64,000 nt of DNA from Chloroflexota bacterium (GCA_025354985.1 JANXLU010000053.1:1-64000); one strand, 5' to 3'; counted from the first letter of the stretch, positions 18,502-26,834 are shown. A program made the numbers and translations. Notes: generated by a model not told the origin, from the letters alone.

Positions 18502-18969
18502 TCACGCGACCAGAAGTATTGATTCTGACTCAAATGCCGTGCCGTTTGCCATGAGGCGCCAGGACATCGTATCGGCGGCAGCACCCCGCTGCACGCTGAC
18601 AATCATGTAACTCAGTCCCAACCAGGCAGTGCGCAGGTCCTCCCGTGAAGGGGTGGCCGGGTGATCCGGGTGCGAGTGGAAAATCCCGATGATGTCAAGA
18701 TTTTCCGCGTGGGCTGCCCGGTCAATTCGCACATAGTCATCCGGGCTGATTAAATATCTGTTGCTGACCGAACCTGGCACATGACTTTCAAACGCGGATA
18801 ACTGATCCGCCACGTTGGCCGTGGCTTCGATTCGTATAACGACTTGCATCGTTGATCCGCCCACGCTTTGATGCCACGCGCCCAGCAATAGTCCGCATGC
18901 TTCGTTTGGGTATGCAGCTGTCACATGCGCGTGAACTTGATCGAGCAGCACCTTAGGAATTGTCAGCAT
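18502..18969 (-). CDS. M67 family (JAMM/MPN) metallopeptidase
   Basis: A 155-residue JAB1/MPN zinc hydrolase. The JAMM motif is complete: Glu in NEACGLLLG, then HSHPDHPATPSREDL with both His and the Asp. Bacterial members cleave C-terminal extensions from ubiquitin-like or sulfur-carrier proteins, but no such partner lies here. It overlaps the end of the upstream membrane protein gene by 17 bp and is the last gene of the operon. Confidence 0.85.
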   Translation of the reverse strand: MLTIPKVLLDQVHAHVTAAYPNEACGLLLGAWHQSVGGSTMQVVIRIEATANVADQLSAFESHVPGSVSNRYLISPDDYVRIDRAAHAENLDIIGIFHSHPDHPATPSREDLRTAWLGLSYMIVSVQRGAAADTMSWRLMANGTAFESESILLVA

Positions 18970-19681
18970 GGGGTTCCCATTTGTTTAACAAATCCCAAAT
19001 GTCACTCTCCAATTTTGACTTTCCTTCCTCGCCTGGAAGAACTCTGTATATCGCCCGATAGGTTAGCCAGAAGCCCAATCCAAACGCAAGCAGACTGCCA
19101 AGGATGAATGGAACGCGTGTATAGGTATGCGCCTGCGCAACCTGCAGGTTGAACGCCTCCGAACCAAAGGAGCCAACGACGACGGTGCTTACAACTTGGA
19201 AATTGATGACTGCTTCAAGAACGCTAAACATAATCACAATGATCGAAGCGGTTATCAGGGATGTACGCACGGTGGGCTGACGCATCAACTCGGATACCTT
19301 GTAGCGTTTTTGCTCGGTATTCGCCTGGAAAACCTGCGCCATAAAAAACTGCATCAGGGGTTTCCCAATGACAATGGATACTAGAAACACGACAATCGTA
19401 ATAAAATTGGATGCGCAGTCCTTTATGGCGAAAAGAACGCCGTCCACAAACCAAAATGCCAACGCGCCGCGCACAATGGCGCCAAGTGCCGCATATGTCG
19501 TGATCACATTAAAGCGCCGGCTGATAGCGAGCGTATCCACGAGGATGTATACGACCGGGATAAGCGCGGCAATGACATACGTCAGTGTTGAACCCAGCCG
19601 ACCGCTCAGATTGTTCAGCACAAGGATCGGAATAACCGCGCCCATCAAAATATCAAGCAACAGTTTTCCGGTTTGCTTCAT
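18953..19681 (-). CDS. Polytopic membrane protein, VC0807-like
   Basis: A 242-residue protein with six or so hydrophobic segments, resembling the VC0807/intracellular-septation-like family of unknown function (N-terminal LLLDILMGAVIPILV). It starts 5 bp after the SHOCT-like gene and overlaps the M67 gene, so it belongs to the DUF2089 operon. It would give that operon a membrane component. Confidence 0.65.
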   Translation of the reverse strand: MKQTGKLLLDILMGAVIPILVLNNLSGRLGSTLTYVIAALIPVVYILVDTLAISRRFNVITTYAALGAIVRGALAFWFVDGVLFAIKDCASNFITIVVFLVSIVIGKPLMQFFMAQVFQANTEQKRYKVSELMRQPTVRTSLITASIIVIMFSVLEAVINFQVVSTVVVGSFGSEAFNLQVAQAHTYTRVPFILGSLLAFGLGFWLTYRAIYRVLPGEEGKSKLESDIWDLLNKWEPHADNS

Positions 19682-19686
19682 GGGCT

Positions 19687-20076
19687 CTATTCAATCATGA
19701 TTTCAACATGCTCGCCCCCGTCTTCATCGCGGACGTCGATGATCGGTCCGGGTGTATTTGATCGGATCATGGTCATAAGATCCTGCGGAGCCATGTCACC
19801 AATGTCCACCCCAAACCGCGCACCGATCTTGAGTGCGGTGTCGACGAGGCTCACCGGTAGGCGGATATTGACGTTCGCGCGCCCAGTCGATAAATCGGTC
19901 ACGCGTATCCGCACGTGACGGGCCTGACCCGCGCCGTTTAATTTGGCGGCGACCGCCCCATCGTCTTTTGCATCGATCCTGCCAAGCGCAGTCAAAAGTC
20001 GCGTGCCTTCTTCGGCAGTGATGCGGGCATCGTGCACCATCTTTAATATGCGGATTCGTTCTTCAGAAGTCGCCAT
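19687..20076 (-). CDS. SHOCT-like domain protein
   Basis: A 129-residue soluble protein. Residues 5-32 form a two-helix module (RIRILKMVHDARITAEEGT) of the SHOCT-like type; the rest is a small alpha/beta domain (VRIRVTDLSTGRANVNIRLP) found with YvlB-like proteins. The same module ends the two upstream operon genes. Function unknown; probably an oligomerisation partner of those proteins. Confidence 0.7.
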   Translation of the reverse strand: MATSEERIRILKMVHDARITAEEGTRLLTALGRIDAKDDGAVAAKLNGAGQARHVRIRVTDLSTGRANVNIRLPVSLVDTALKIGARFGVDIGDMAPQDLMTMIRSNTPGPIIDVRDEDGGEHVEIMIE

Positions 20077-20094
20077 AATTTTTGTTTTGTAACA

Positions 20095-20481
20095 TTAATC
20101 GGAGTCGTGCTTTGCCAGGGTGGCTGGATGCGATTTGGAGCCGATTTCGATCACATTTCCGTCAGGGTCCAGCAAACGCACACCTGTTTGTCCCCGTGAT
20201 TGTCGTCGCGGGGCGCCGGGTCTAAGACCAGCCGCTATTAGTTGGTTATAGGTAGCCCCCACATCCGTGGAATCAAATTCCAGGACAACGCGCATCGGAG
20301 TGTTCATTTCCACCAGATTGAGAATGCCATCTCCTATCTTGAGCCGGGCGAATTGACCTTGCGCATCGCCGTCCACGGTAGCTCCAGGTAAGGCAGAATA
20401 GAATTTAATCGACGCGACAATGTCGCGAACATGTAACAACACACCTTCATGCGACAAGCTTATGTCCTGGGTTTGAACCAT
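20095..20481 (-). CDS. VOC family (glyoxalase-fold) protein
   Basis: A 128-residue vicinal-oxygen-chelate protein with the typical pattern HVRDIVASIKFY, then a C-terminal LLDPDGNVIEI. Family members bind metal and act in glyoxal detoxification, antibiotic resistance or ring cleavage; the substrate here is unknown. It lies 2 bp after the DUF4097-like gene and 18 bp before the SHOCT-like gene, inside the DUF2089 operon. Confidence 0.8.
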   Translation of the reverse strand: MVQTQDISLSHEGVLLHVRDIVASIKFYSALPGATVDGDAQGQFARLKIGDGILNLVEMNTPMRVVLEFDSTDVGATYNQLIAAGLRPGAPRRQSRGQTGVRLLDPDGNVIEIGSKSHPATLAKHDSD

Positions 20482-20483
20482 GA

Positions 20484-21578
20484 CTATTGTTCCAATGAAC
20501 GCAACAATTGATCGGCTTGCTCGACCGTGATTTTCTTCTCTTCAACCATCTTAAGAATCATCAGACGCTCCTGGTCCCGCACTGGTTCGGCAGGGGCTCG
20601 CTCTACGCGGGCGCCACGTGGTTCCGATGTCTGCTCCTGTTTTGGCGTAGCAGTTACTGTCTGACCTTGACGTTGTGCTTGGGTAACATTTGGATCTTGG
20701 CGATCCGTCCCCCAACTGGTGGCCCATTTTGCGCCTTGATGAATGGCTCGCTCGGCGTTTCGTTGAGCGCGTTCCACCTCTCTTCTGGCCCGTTCCGCCG
20801 CCCGCTCTGTATGGCGCTCTGCCCGTTCTCGAACCTTATTAAATCGGTGTTCAAACTTAACGCGCAGTTTTTCGGATAGATCGCGGGCCATACCATCCAG
20901 GTTTTCAGCTTTAATCCACCCGTCCATGTGGGAGAGGACGTTGCCAAAATCAAAGGCAAACGGCCGGTAGGCACCTTCGGAATTTTCATGTCCAGGTGCG
21001 CCATTTACATATATCTCGCCTCCAGCCGTGACCGTTAGCAATCCTCCCCCGGAACCAATCGCGAATTCACGCACACCGCTTGAGCTCATAAGCCGCAGTG
21101 AAAGATTGCTCCGATTGGTCACATCGATGTGAATATCACCACCTGCCGATAAATTTATTGGTTCGTTCTGCTCTGACAATTTAACGTTTGCGTCGCCACC
21201 AGCGGCAAAATTTCGTTCACCTGCCACGAGCAGGCAGGCGCGCGCAGACAGATCGCCTCCGACGTTTGCGCCGGCCAATGCACTCACATCTCGGGCAGAC
21301 AAGTCGCCACCCACGGTAGCTTCCAATTTGGCAACGTTCTCAACGCGCAAGTCGCCGCCAACGGCCGCCTTCACGATGGAACCATACGGAACAAATAAGG
21401 TGCATTCTGAATGCAGGCGAACAAGGATTGCACCATCCGGTTCCGGATTCATCTCTGTCTGATCATTGTCACAGCTTGCGTGCAACTGGGACCGATCCCA
21501 ACCGATGAGACTCAGTTCGGCATCTGCTTCAATCCGAACACGAGGGGTCGCCGAGGTTTCAAATGTTTTTGTAGGCAT
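20484..21578 (-). CDS. DUF4097-like beta-helix protein with SHOCT-like C-terminus
   Basis: A 364-residue protein. The N-terminal half repeats short strands (AAVGGDLRVENVAKLEATVGGDLS is one repeat region, about residues 60-130), as in DUF4097/YvlB-like right-handed solenoids. A central Arg/Glu-rich helix (about 235-285, ERAERHTERAAERARREVE) should form a coiled coil. The last 27 residues form the same ILKMVEEKKITVEQADQLL module found in the neighbouring proteins. No signal peptide. Second gene of the operon, 73 bp after DUF2089. Confidence 0.7.
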   Translation of the reverse strand: MPTKTFETSATPRVRIEADAELSLIGWDRSQLHASCDNDQTEMNPEPDGAILVRLHSECTLFVPYGSIVKAAVGGDLRVENVAKLEATVGGDLSARDVSALAGANVGGDLSARACLLVAGERNFAAGGDANVKLSEQNEPINLSAGGDIHIDVTNRSNLSLRLMSSSGVREFAIGSGGGLLTVTAGGEIYVNGAPGHENSEGAYRPFAFDFGNVLSHMDGWIKAENLDGMARDLSEKLRVKFEHRFNKVRERAERHTERAAERARREVERAQRNAERAIHQGAKWATSWGTDRQDPNVTQAQRQGQTVTATPKQEQTSEPRGARVERAPAEPVRDQERLMILKMVEEKKITVEQADQLLRSLEQ

Positions 21579-21651
21579 GATTTTGTTTATGCGTTGTAAT
21601 GATTACTTTCAGGAAGTTTGTACCGATGCGCGATCCAGCGGACAGTTATGT

Positions 21652-22053
21652 TTAGTCGCCGCGCAACAGTCGCATTGCTGCATCCGCGGTTAGTTTGCCT
21701 GAATCCAGGTCATCCAGTATTTGTCGGCGGGTTATTTCTGAAACTGGTTTCCCGCCTGATGACTCTTCCTTTGTTGGTTCAAACCCAAGCGTCTTAATGA
21801 CCTCTTGCAGTCTGTTGCGGATGGTGGGATAGCTGACTCCCAACTCTGGCTCCATTCGATTTATCTTTCCTTCACACTTTATAAAGACCTTGACAAATTC
21901 GAGTTGTTCGGTCGACAGTACAGCAAATGGATGGGCATCAGCTTGTGTAAACTCGCCTGCAATGGTTGTTCCACACGTGTCGCAGGTAAATTTTGTAACA
22001 GTCAATGTGTGCGCGGCCTTACAAATTGGACATTCGGACGGCATTTTGTTCAT
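21652..22053 (-). CDS. DUF2089 family protein, probable regulator
   Basis: A 133-residue DUF2089 protein: an N-terminal zinc ribbon (CPIC and CDTC pairs), a helix-turn-helix-like centre (GVSYPTIRNRLQEVI) and a C-terminal SHOCT-like module (RRQILDDLDSGKLTADAAM). The domain layout suggests a DNA-binding regulator that contacts its operon partners through the C-terminal helices. It leads a minus-strand operon and faces the Gly-rich protein gene across a 272-bp AT-rich region with a strong inverted repeat. Confidence 0.8.
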   Translation of the reverse strand: MNKMPSECPICKAAHTLTVTKFTCDTCGTTIAGEFTQADAHPFAVLSTEQLEFVKVFIKCEGKINRMEPELGVSYPTIRNRLQEVIKTLGFEPTKEESSGGKPVSEITRRQILDDLDSGKLTADAAMRLLRGD

Positions 22054-22128
22054 AGTTGCTTATTGATGGTTGGCCCTATTATTAGCGGCTTGATCTAGTT
22101 CAATTAAAAGATTCAAATAATTGATATA

Positions 22129-22155
22129 TTCAATATACTATTTAGTATTATTGAA
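22129..22155. promoter_or_regulatory. AT-rich inverted repeat, candidate operator
   Basis: Twelve-base arms (TTCAATATACTA at 22129-22140 and TAGTA plus TATTGAA at 22143-22155, one extra T) flank a two-base loop. Further TTCAA/TTGA half-sites lie at 22112-22124. The region between the DUF2089 gene and the Gly-rich gene holds no ORF, so autoregulation by the HTH protein is a reasonable guess. Confidence 0.5.
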
Positions 22156-22242
22156 AAGTCAATAGGCAAATTTTACTTTCTGCCCTTCGGTGCAACAAAT
22201 ATCATGGAAATGTGTAACTGAATTGCCGCATAAAAGTTTTGG

Positions 22243-22271
22243 ATCGACTCTATAATCGACTCTATAATCGA
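22243..22271 (+). promoter_or_regulatory. 12-bp tandem repeat giving two -10 boxes
   Basis: ATCGACTCTATA is repeated twice and followed by ATCGA, creating TATAAT at 22251-22256 and again at 22263-22268. Both precede the Gly-rich protein gene by 70 and 58 nt, a leadered start with AGGAG at 22311-22315. Confidence 0.6.
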
Positions 22272-22325
22272 TTAAAAGCTATTGTTGGAGAAATAGCACT
22301 TAAACAAAAACAGGAGCGGTGAAAC

Positions 22326-23102
22326 ATGTCTAACACATTGTCAATGTCTGATATCTTGGGAGCTGCCATGGGAATGCAGGGTGGCCAGGCTCAGCAGAGT
22401 AATCCCATGGGAGATATTCTGGGCAGCATCATGGGCGGCTTGGGTGGCGGTTCGTCCATGGGCGGTGGCGTGCAACAGCAGCAATCTGGTGGTGGCATGG
22501 GCGTGCTGGGTGACATCCTTGGCGGCGTGCTGGGTGGTGGCATGGGCGGTGGCATGCAACAACAGGCGGGCGGTGGCATGCAACAACAGGCAGGCGGTGG
22601 CTTGGGTAACATTCTTGGCTCTGTAATCGGCGGCGGAGCCAGTGGTGCGATGGGAGGCAGTTCGGCCGCGGGCGGCATTTTGAATGCGATGGGTGGTCCA
22701 AACAGCTCCATTATTCATTCAATCTCGGACAAAACAGGCTTGCCTCCCATGGTCATTTATATGGCGGTAACGTTTATCATTGGCAAATTGATGAGCGATG
22801 CGCAGCATCCGGCGCGCCAGCAGGTGCCCATGCCTCAGCAACAAATGCCCAGTCATCAGCAGCAGACTGGGCAGCAGATGCCACAGGAATCCATGCCTCA
22901 GCAGTCCATGCCTCCTCAGGCTGGTACCAATCTGGACGATGTCCTGGCCCGCATGCAAAATGGTAAGCCGATTGATTCGGGGTACATCCATAGCAGCGGT
23001 ATGGCCAGCCAATTGGGCTCACAAATTGGGGTCAGTCCGGCACAAGCAAGCGATGTGCTCAGCCAAATTTTGAGTGCCATGGGTGGCATGACCAGGCATT
23101 AA
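22326..23102 (+). CDS. Gly/Met/Gln-rich protein with DUF937-like C-terminus
   Basis: A 258-residue low-complexity protein. Residues 1-125 are Gly, Met and Gln rich (GGGMQQQAGGGMQQQAGGG, an exact repeat). One hydrophobic segment follows (MVIYMAVTFIIGKLM, about 140-155), then a Gln/Met/Pro-rich stretch and a C-terminal helix pair (MASQLGSQIGVSPAQASDVL) like that of DUF937/YidB proteins. Composition suggests a self-associating protein. The gene has a leader with AGGAG 10 nt before the ATG, and a hairpin terminator. Confidence 0.75.
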   Translation: MSNTLSMSDILGAAMGMQGGQAQQSNPMGDILGSIMGGLGGGSSMGGGVQQQQSGGGMGVLGDILGGVLGGGMGGGMQQQAGGGMQQQAGGGLGNILGSVIGGGASGAMGGSSAAGGILNAMGGPNSSIIHSISDKTGLPPMVIYMAVTFIIGKLMSDAQHPARQQVPMPQQQMPSHQQQTGQQMPQESMPQQSMPPQAGTNLDDVLARMQNGKPIDSGYIHSSGMASQLGSQIGVSPAQASDVLSQILSAMGGMTRH

Positions 23103-23126
23103 TTCCTCCAAAACACCAATCACAAC

Positions 23127-23162
23127 AAGAGATGGCTGGCGCCGCGGCGTCAACCATCTCTT
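23127..23162 (+). terminator. Hairpin after the Gly-rich gene
   Basis: Seventeen-base arms (23127-23143 and 23146-23162) pair with one mismatch and one G-T pair around a two-base loop. It lies 25 bp after the stop and just before the next promoter. It is followed by TTCGCGTTT, not a pure T run, so termination strength is uncertain. Confidence 0.6.
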
Positions 23163-23183
23163 CGCGTTTATGATGGGCAACTT

Positions 23184-23558
23184 ATGAATCCGATTGTGTT
23201 GCACACCGGTATCTCAAACATGGTCGTGTTGTTCAACGCTGTGCTAGGTGGCTGGGGACTGCTTAAGTATTTTCGAAATCAGGGTGTCGACTCCAGCTAC
23301 TGGGGTGGGTTATCACTCAGCCCGATTTTAGGGTTGGTACAACTGGCAATCGGCATCTGGATGTTAACCCTGGGATTGGGGAGTAACGTCCGGTTCGTTC
23401 ATTACTTATATGGCGCGCTCGTCGTCATAAGCGTACCGGCGACGTTTGCATTTACAAATGGCCGGGATGATCGGCCAATGGCGCTCATATATGGCGCGAT
23501 GTGTTTGATCATTGCCGGGTTTGGGTTACGTGGCATCACCACGGCTCCGTTGCACTAA
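23184..23558 (+). CDS. Small four-helix membrane protein
   Basis: A 124-residue protein with four predicted membrane helices (about 10-30, 42-62, 70-85 and 97-115). The His at 7 and His74 could suggest a heme-binding or cytochrome-b561-like fold, but I cannot support that further. TATGAT ends 9 nt before the ATG. It lies 14 bp upstream of the DNA methyltransferase and is probably co-transcribed with it. Confidence 0.65.
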   Translation: MNPIVLHTGISNMVVLFNAVLGGWGLLKYFRNQGVDSSYWGGLSLSPILGLVQLAIGIWMLTLGLGSNVRFVHYLYGALVVISVPATFAFTNGRDDRPMALIYGAMCLIIAGFGLRGITTAPLH

Positions 23559-23572
23559 TTGACGCCAAACGC

Positions 23573-24391
23573 ATGACGGTTACGCACGCTGATTGCTTGA
23601 CGGGGTTGGCGGGCTTGCCCGAGGCATGTGCACAACTGGTTTACCTGGATCCACCGTTTAATACTGGTAAAAAGCGAAGCTACAACGATACATTTGGCTC
23701 TATTGGGAGGTATCTTGAATACATGCGCCCGCGTCTTTCGTTGATGCATCGGGCGCTCGGTCCCAGGGGATCACTGTTTTTTCACTGCGACTGGCGGGTT
23801 AGCCATGCAATCAAGTTATTGTTAGACGAAATATTTGATGTGCAGATTGGTGCGGGTTCTCGCAGTTTGCGGCGGGGTGGCGCGTTCGTCAACGAAATCA
23901 TCTGGCACTACGGCTTGGGTGCCGCGCGGGGCAAGCGGACGCTTATGAGCAAACACGATGTTATTTTTTGGTATGCCAAGACCGGTGACTACGTATTTAA
24001 CATCCAGCGTGGCGAACCAACCTCGGCGATGCTGAAGAAATATTGCCACATCGATGAGACTGGTCGGCGGTATATGATGAGTTATGGGAAGCGCTATGCG
24101 TTGAAAGGGGGCAAAGCGCTTGATGATGTGTGGGACGTCCCCGCCATCAGCCCCACCAGTCGTGAACGGGTGGGTTATGAAACTCAGAAGCCACTGGCGT
24201 TGCTGAACCGCATCATATCCCTGGCCAGCAATGCAGGCGACCTGGTGATTGACCCATTTTGCGGGAGTGGCACCACGCTGGTTGCCGCCCAGTTATTGGG
24301 ACGCCGTTGGCAGGGATTTGACATATCCGCTGACGCTGTTGCAACCGCCAGCAACCGGTTGGCCGTGCTGGCAGACAGTGGAGCCAGCTAG
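23573..24391 (+). CDS. DNA adenine/cytosine-N4 methyltransferase, no partner nuclease
   Basis: A 272-residue beta-class site-specific DNA methyltransferase (N6_N4_Mtase). The catalytic motif is YLDPPFNTGKK near the N-terminus, and the SAM motif IDPFCGSGTTLVA is near the C-terminus. No restriction endonuclease or specificity subunit lies nearby, so it appears solitary, with a possible role in regulation or repair marking. The ATG at 23573 is preferred because the longer frame overlaps the upstream gene. Confidence 0.85.
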   Translation: MTVTHADCLTGLAGLPEACAQLVYLDPPFNTGKKRSYNDTFGSIGRYLEYMRPRLSLMHRALGPRGSLFFHCDWRVSHAIKLLLDEIFDVQIGAGSRSLRRGGAFVNEIIWHYGLGAARGKRTLMSKHDVIFWYAKTGDYVFNIQRGEPTSAMLKKYCHIDETGRRYMMSYGKRYALKGGKALDDVWDVPAISPTSRERVGYETQKPLALLNRIISLASNAGDLVIDPFCGSGTTLVAAQLLGRRWQGFDISADAVATASNRLAVLADSGAS

Positions 24392-24396
24392 GTTCT

Positions 24397-26211
24397 TTAC
24401 ATCCGCTCAGGCGTGCTCATTCCCATCAACGCCAACACTTTGGCAAGCGTGAGCCGCGCGGCACGCGCCAGTTTAAGTCTGGAGCCTGCAACATCCGGGG
24501 GAGAATCCTTGATGCGACACTCGTCATAAAATTTGCTGAAGGCTTGCGCCAATTCCCGGGCATACGTGGTGTAGTGGTGTGGTTGCAGCAGGCCGGCCAC
24601 CGTTTCAACAATTTCTGGCAGTTCCAAAAGCTTGCGCACGAGCGCAAACTCACTGGTCATTCGCACGGCAACGGGGGCAGACATATTGACCGGCCATGCT
24701 TCTTCCTGCACGCGTCGTTCAATCGAACAAATACGTGCGTGACCATATTGCACATAGTAAACGGGATTGGTATCCGACTGCTCCTTGAGAAGATCAAGAT
24801 CGAACGCAAACTTTGTATCCACGCTTCGCGACAGCATGATGTAGCGAAAGGCATCCACGCCGATGTCACCCAGTACATCGTCAATCCAAATCGCATTGCC
24901 TATGCGTTTGCCCATGCGCACTTCCTGCCCGCCACGGAGCAGGGTGATAAACCGATAAATGATGATCCGCACCGCCCCATCCGGCAGCCCGAGCGCGCGC
25001 GCGCCGGCCAGTACGCGGTCAACGTCCGCCTGGTGGTCTTCGCCCCATACATAGACGGCCGGATTAAATCCCCGAACTTGGACTTTGTTCCAGGCATACG
25101 GGAGGTCGCTGCAGAAATATGTGGCGCGCTCTTCGGGATTGGGAATGACCGCCGCAGATCGCATGATTACGACTTGTATCGGCGGCTTTTTACCCTTTTC
25201 GGCCGGCTCTTGAAGGTCGTCGCGCTCAACCAATCCTTCGGCGGCCCCAGGCTCAATCAACCTTTGCTCGGCCGATGCCGCCGCGGAATAGTCCTCGCTG
25301 GTTCGTTTGCGCGCCTGGCCGGAGCGAATGGGACTGCCGTCTTCACTAAACCATTGCGCGCCATCATGCTCGACAATCAGCCCTTTCGCACGCAAGAGTT
25401 CTACAGCTGCGGCCGCTTGTCCGGTTTCATACAAGCTCTTTTCGCTAAAGAAATTATCATAGCGAATATTTAGCCTTGCAAGCGTGGCTTTGATGTGGGT
25501 CATGACACCGGCAATTCCGAGCAGCCCGAGCTCACGCACTGCCTGCTCGCGCGGCATGGCAAGGTAGACATCACCCTTGGATTTTGCCAATTCGGATGCC
25601 ACCTCGATGACGTCGTCACCCTGGTAGCCTTTTTCTGGCATGGGTTCATACCGACCCAGCGCCTGGGCATAGCGCGCAAAAATGCTGGCACCAAATACGC
25701 GCACCTGTGAGCCGGCATCATTGATATACCACTCGCGGTGCAATTCGTACCCACACGCTTCGAGTGTATTGGCCAGGGTATCACCCACGACCACATTGCG
25801 ACCACTGCCGATCGTTGCATACCCGGTTGGGTTTGCGCTGCCGTGTTCCACCTGTGCTTTTTTGCCCAAACCGCTTTTTGTTTTGCCCCATTCACTTGGC
25901 TCCGCCAGAATCTTCTCGACCTGCGCGCCAAGGTAGGATGCGCTGAGACTGAAATTTACATATCCATTGATCGCTTCGGCGGTGTAATCCGGGTTTTCAG
26001 CCAGGTATTTAACAATTATGCCTGCTATCTTGGCGGGTGGCATTCGGGTTGTCCGCGCCAATTGCATGGCGATGCTGGTCGCATAATCGACGCCTTGAAC
26101 GCGACCGCGGGCCAGCTGGATTGGGGGAATCTCGACGGCGGGGATTTCGGAAGACCGTTGGGCATTGGCAAGAGCCTGCGCCAGGTCTGCGGTGATGTAA
26201 TCGCGAATCAT
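24397..26211 (-). CDS. argS: Arginyl-tRNA synthetase with altered HIGH and KMSK motifs
   Basis: A 604-residue class I synthetase that charges tRNA-Arg. Family hallmarks are NPTG (127-130), YINDAG (162-167), the anticodon-binding domain with YVQYGHARICSI, and a C-terminal ALMGMSTPERM. The HIGH signature is TIGS (133-136) and the KMSK loop is RMGK (432-435). A charged insertion of about 50 residues lies at 296-345. Whether these are clade traits or a sign of specialisation cannot be told here. Its 3' end is 5 bp from the convergent methyltransferase gene; it follows the SH3 protein gene by 3 bp. Confidence 0.9.
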   Translation of the reverse strand: MIRDYITADLAQALANAQRSSEIPAVEIPPIQLARGRVQGVDYATSIAMQLARTTRMPPAKIAGIIVKYLAENPDYTAEAINGYVNFSLSASYLGAQVEKILAEPSEWGKTKSGLGKKAQVEHGSANPTGYATIGSGRNVVVGDTLANTLEACGYELHREWYINDAGSQVRVFGASIFARYAQALGRYEPMPEKGYQGDDVIEVASELAKSKGDVYLAMPREQAVRELGLLGIAGVMTHIKATLARLNIRYDNFFSEKSLYETGQAAAAVELLRAKGLIVEHDGAQWFSEDGSPIRSGQARKRTSEDYSAAASAEQRLIEPGAAEGLVERDDLQEPAEKGKKPPIQVVIMRSAAVIPNPEERATYFCSDLPYAWNKVQVRGFNPAVYVWGEDHQADVDRVLAGARALGLPDGAVRIIIYRFITLLRGGQEVRMGKRIGNAIWIDDVLGDIGVDAFRYIMLSRSVDTKFAFDLDLLKEQSDTNPVYYVQYGHARICSIERRVQEEAWPVNMSAPVAVRMTSEFALVRKLLELPEIVETVAGLLQPHHYTTYARELAQAFSKFYDECRIKDSPPDVAGSRLKLARAARLTLAKVLALMGMSTPERM

Positions 26212-26214
26212 GAT

Positions 26215-26826
26215 TTACGGTTTGGGCGCGCCATCCAGATTTGGTTCTATGGTCCACACACTTGACCCATCGGTGTACTTAAGTCGCCACCACGTGTAGC
26301 CTTCCGCCGTGACCGGGCCCTCTTGAACGGGTAGTACTATCGGTGTGCTGATGGTGGCAATCAAATCGCCCGATGGACTGGTTGTTTTGCGTAATCTGGC
26401 CGACGCAGCAACTCTGGCGTAGCCTCCTACCGTCAGCGGCACTACCGGTACTGCGCCCGGCTTGGGTGTTTGGGTGGGCGGAGATGTCGGTGGCACGTCG
26501 GTTGGCGCAAGATATCGCGTGGCGGTTGGCCGAACGACATCAGTAGGAACCTGTGTGGCGATGGAGCGGGTTGGGGTAACCCGCAAGGCTGCAATCAATT
26601 CATTGGCTGCAGGTAAATTTCTTTGCAGGGCGCTGTATGCAAATGAACAGGAAAGCAGTATTGCGGCCAAAGCGACCAGGGCCGGTATCCAAACGGGTGA
26701 CCGCTGCGCGATTGGATCGTGTGATTCACGGGGAAGACGCGTAAATGGCTTGAGATCCTCCTCCCAGTGAATTTTGTCTTCATCCACCCCGCGCTTATCA
26801 CCCACGGGCTGCTTTTGAATTGACAT
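26215..26826 (-). CDS. Single-pass membrane protein with SH3-like domain
   Basis: A 203-residue protein: a charged cytoplasmic N-terminus (1-45), one membrane helix (about 46-66, VWIPALVALAAILL), a Pro/Thr-rich linker and a C-terminal SH3-like domain (about 130-195, ARLRKTTSPSGD and YTWWRLKYTDG). It should expose the SH3 domain outside the membrane, perhaps to bind the cell wall. TATAAT ends 8 nt before the ATG. First gene of an operon with argS. Confidence 0.75.
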   Translation of the reverse strand: MSIQKQPVGDKRGVDEDKIHWEEDLKPFTRLPRESHDPIAQRSPVWIPALVALAAILLSCSFAYSALQRNLPAANELIAALRVTPTRSIATQVPTDVVRPTATRYLAPTDVPPTSPPTQTPKPGAVPVVPLTVGGYARVAASARLRKTTSPSGDLIATISTPIVLPVQEGPVTAEGYTWWRLKYTDGSSVWTIEPNLDGAPKP

Positions 26827-26834
26827 GTGTTGGG

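Noticed and set aside
17893-18610. Plus-strand ORFs opposite the Pro/Thr-rich lipoprotein
   Set aside because: They are the antisense of a low-complexity linker (Gly/Val/Arg-rich) and lack promoters.
22341-22718. Antisense ORFs within the Gly-rich gene
   Set aside because: His/Thr/Pro-rich translations arise from the repeated coding sequence on the other strand.
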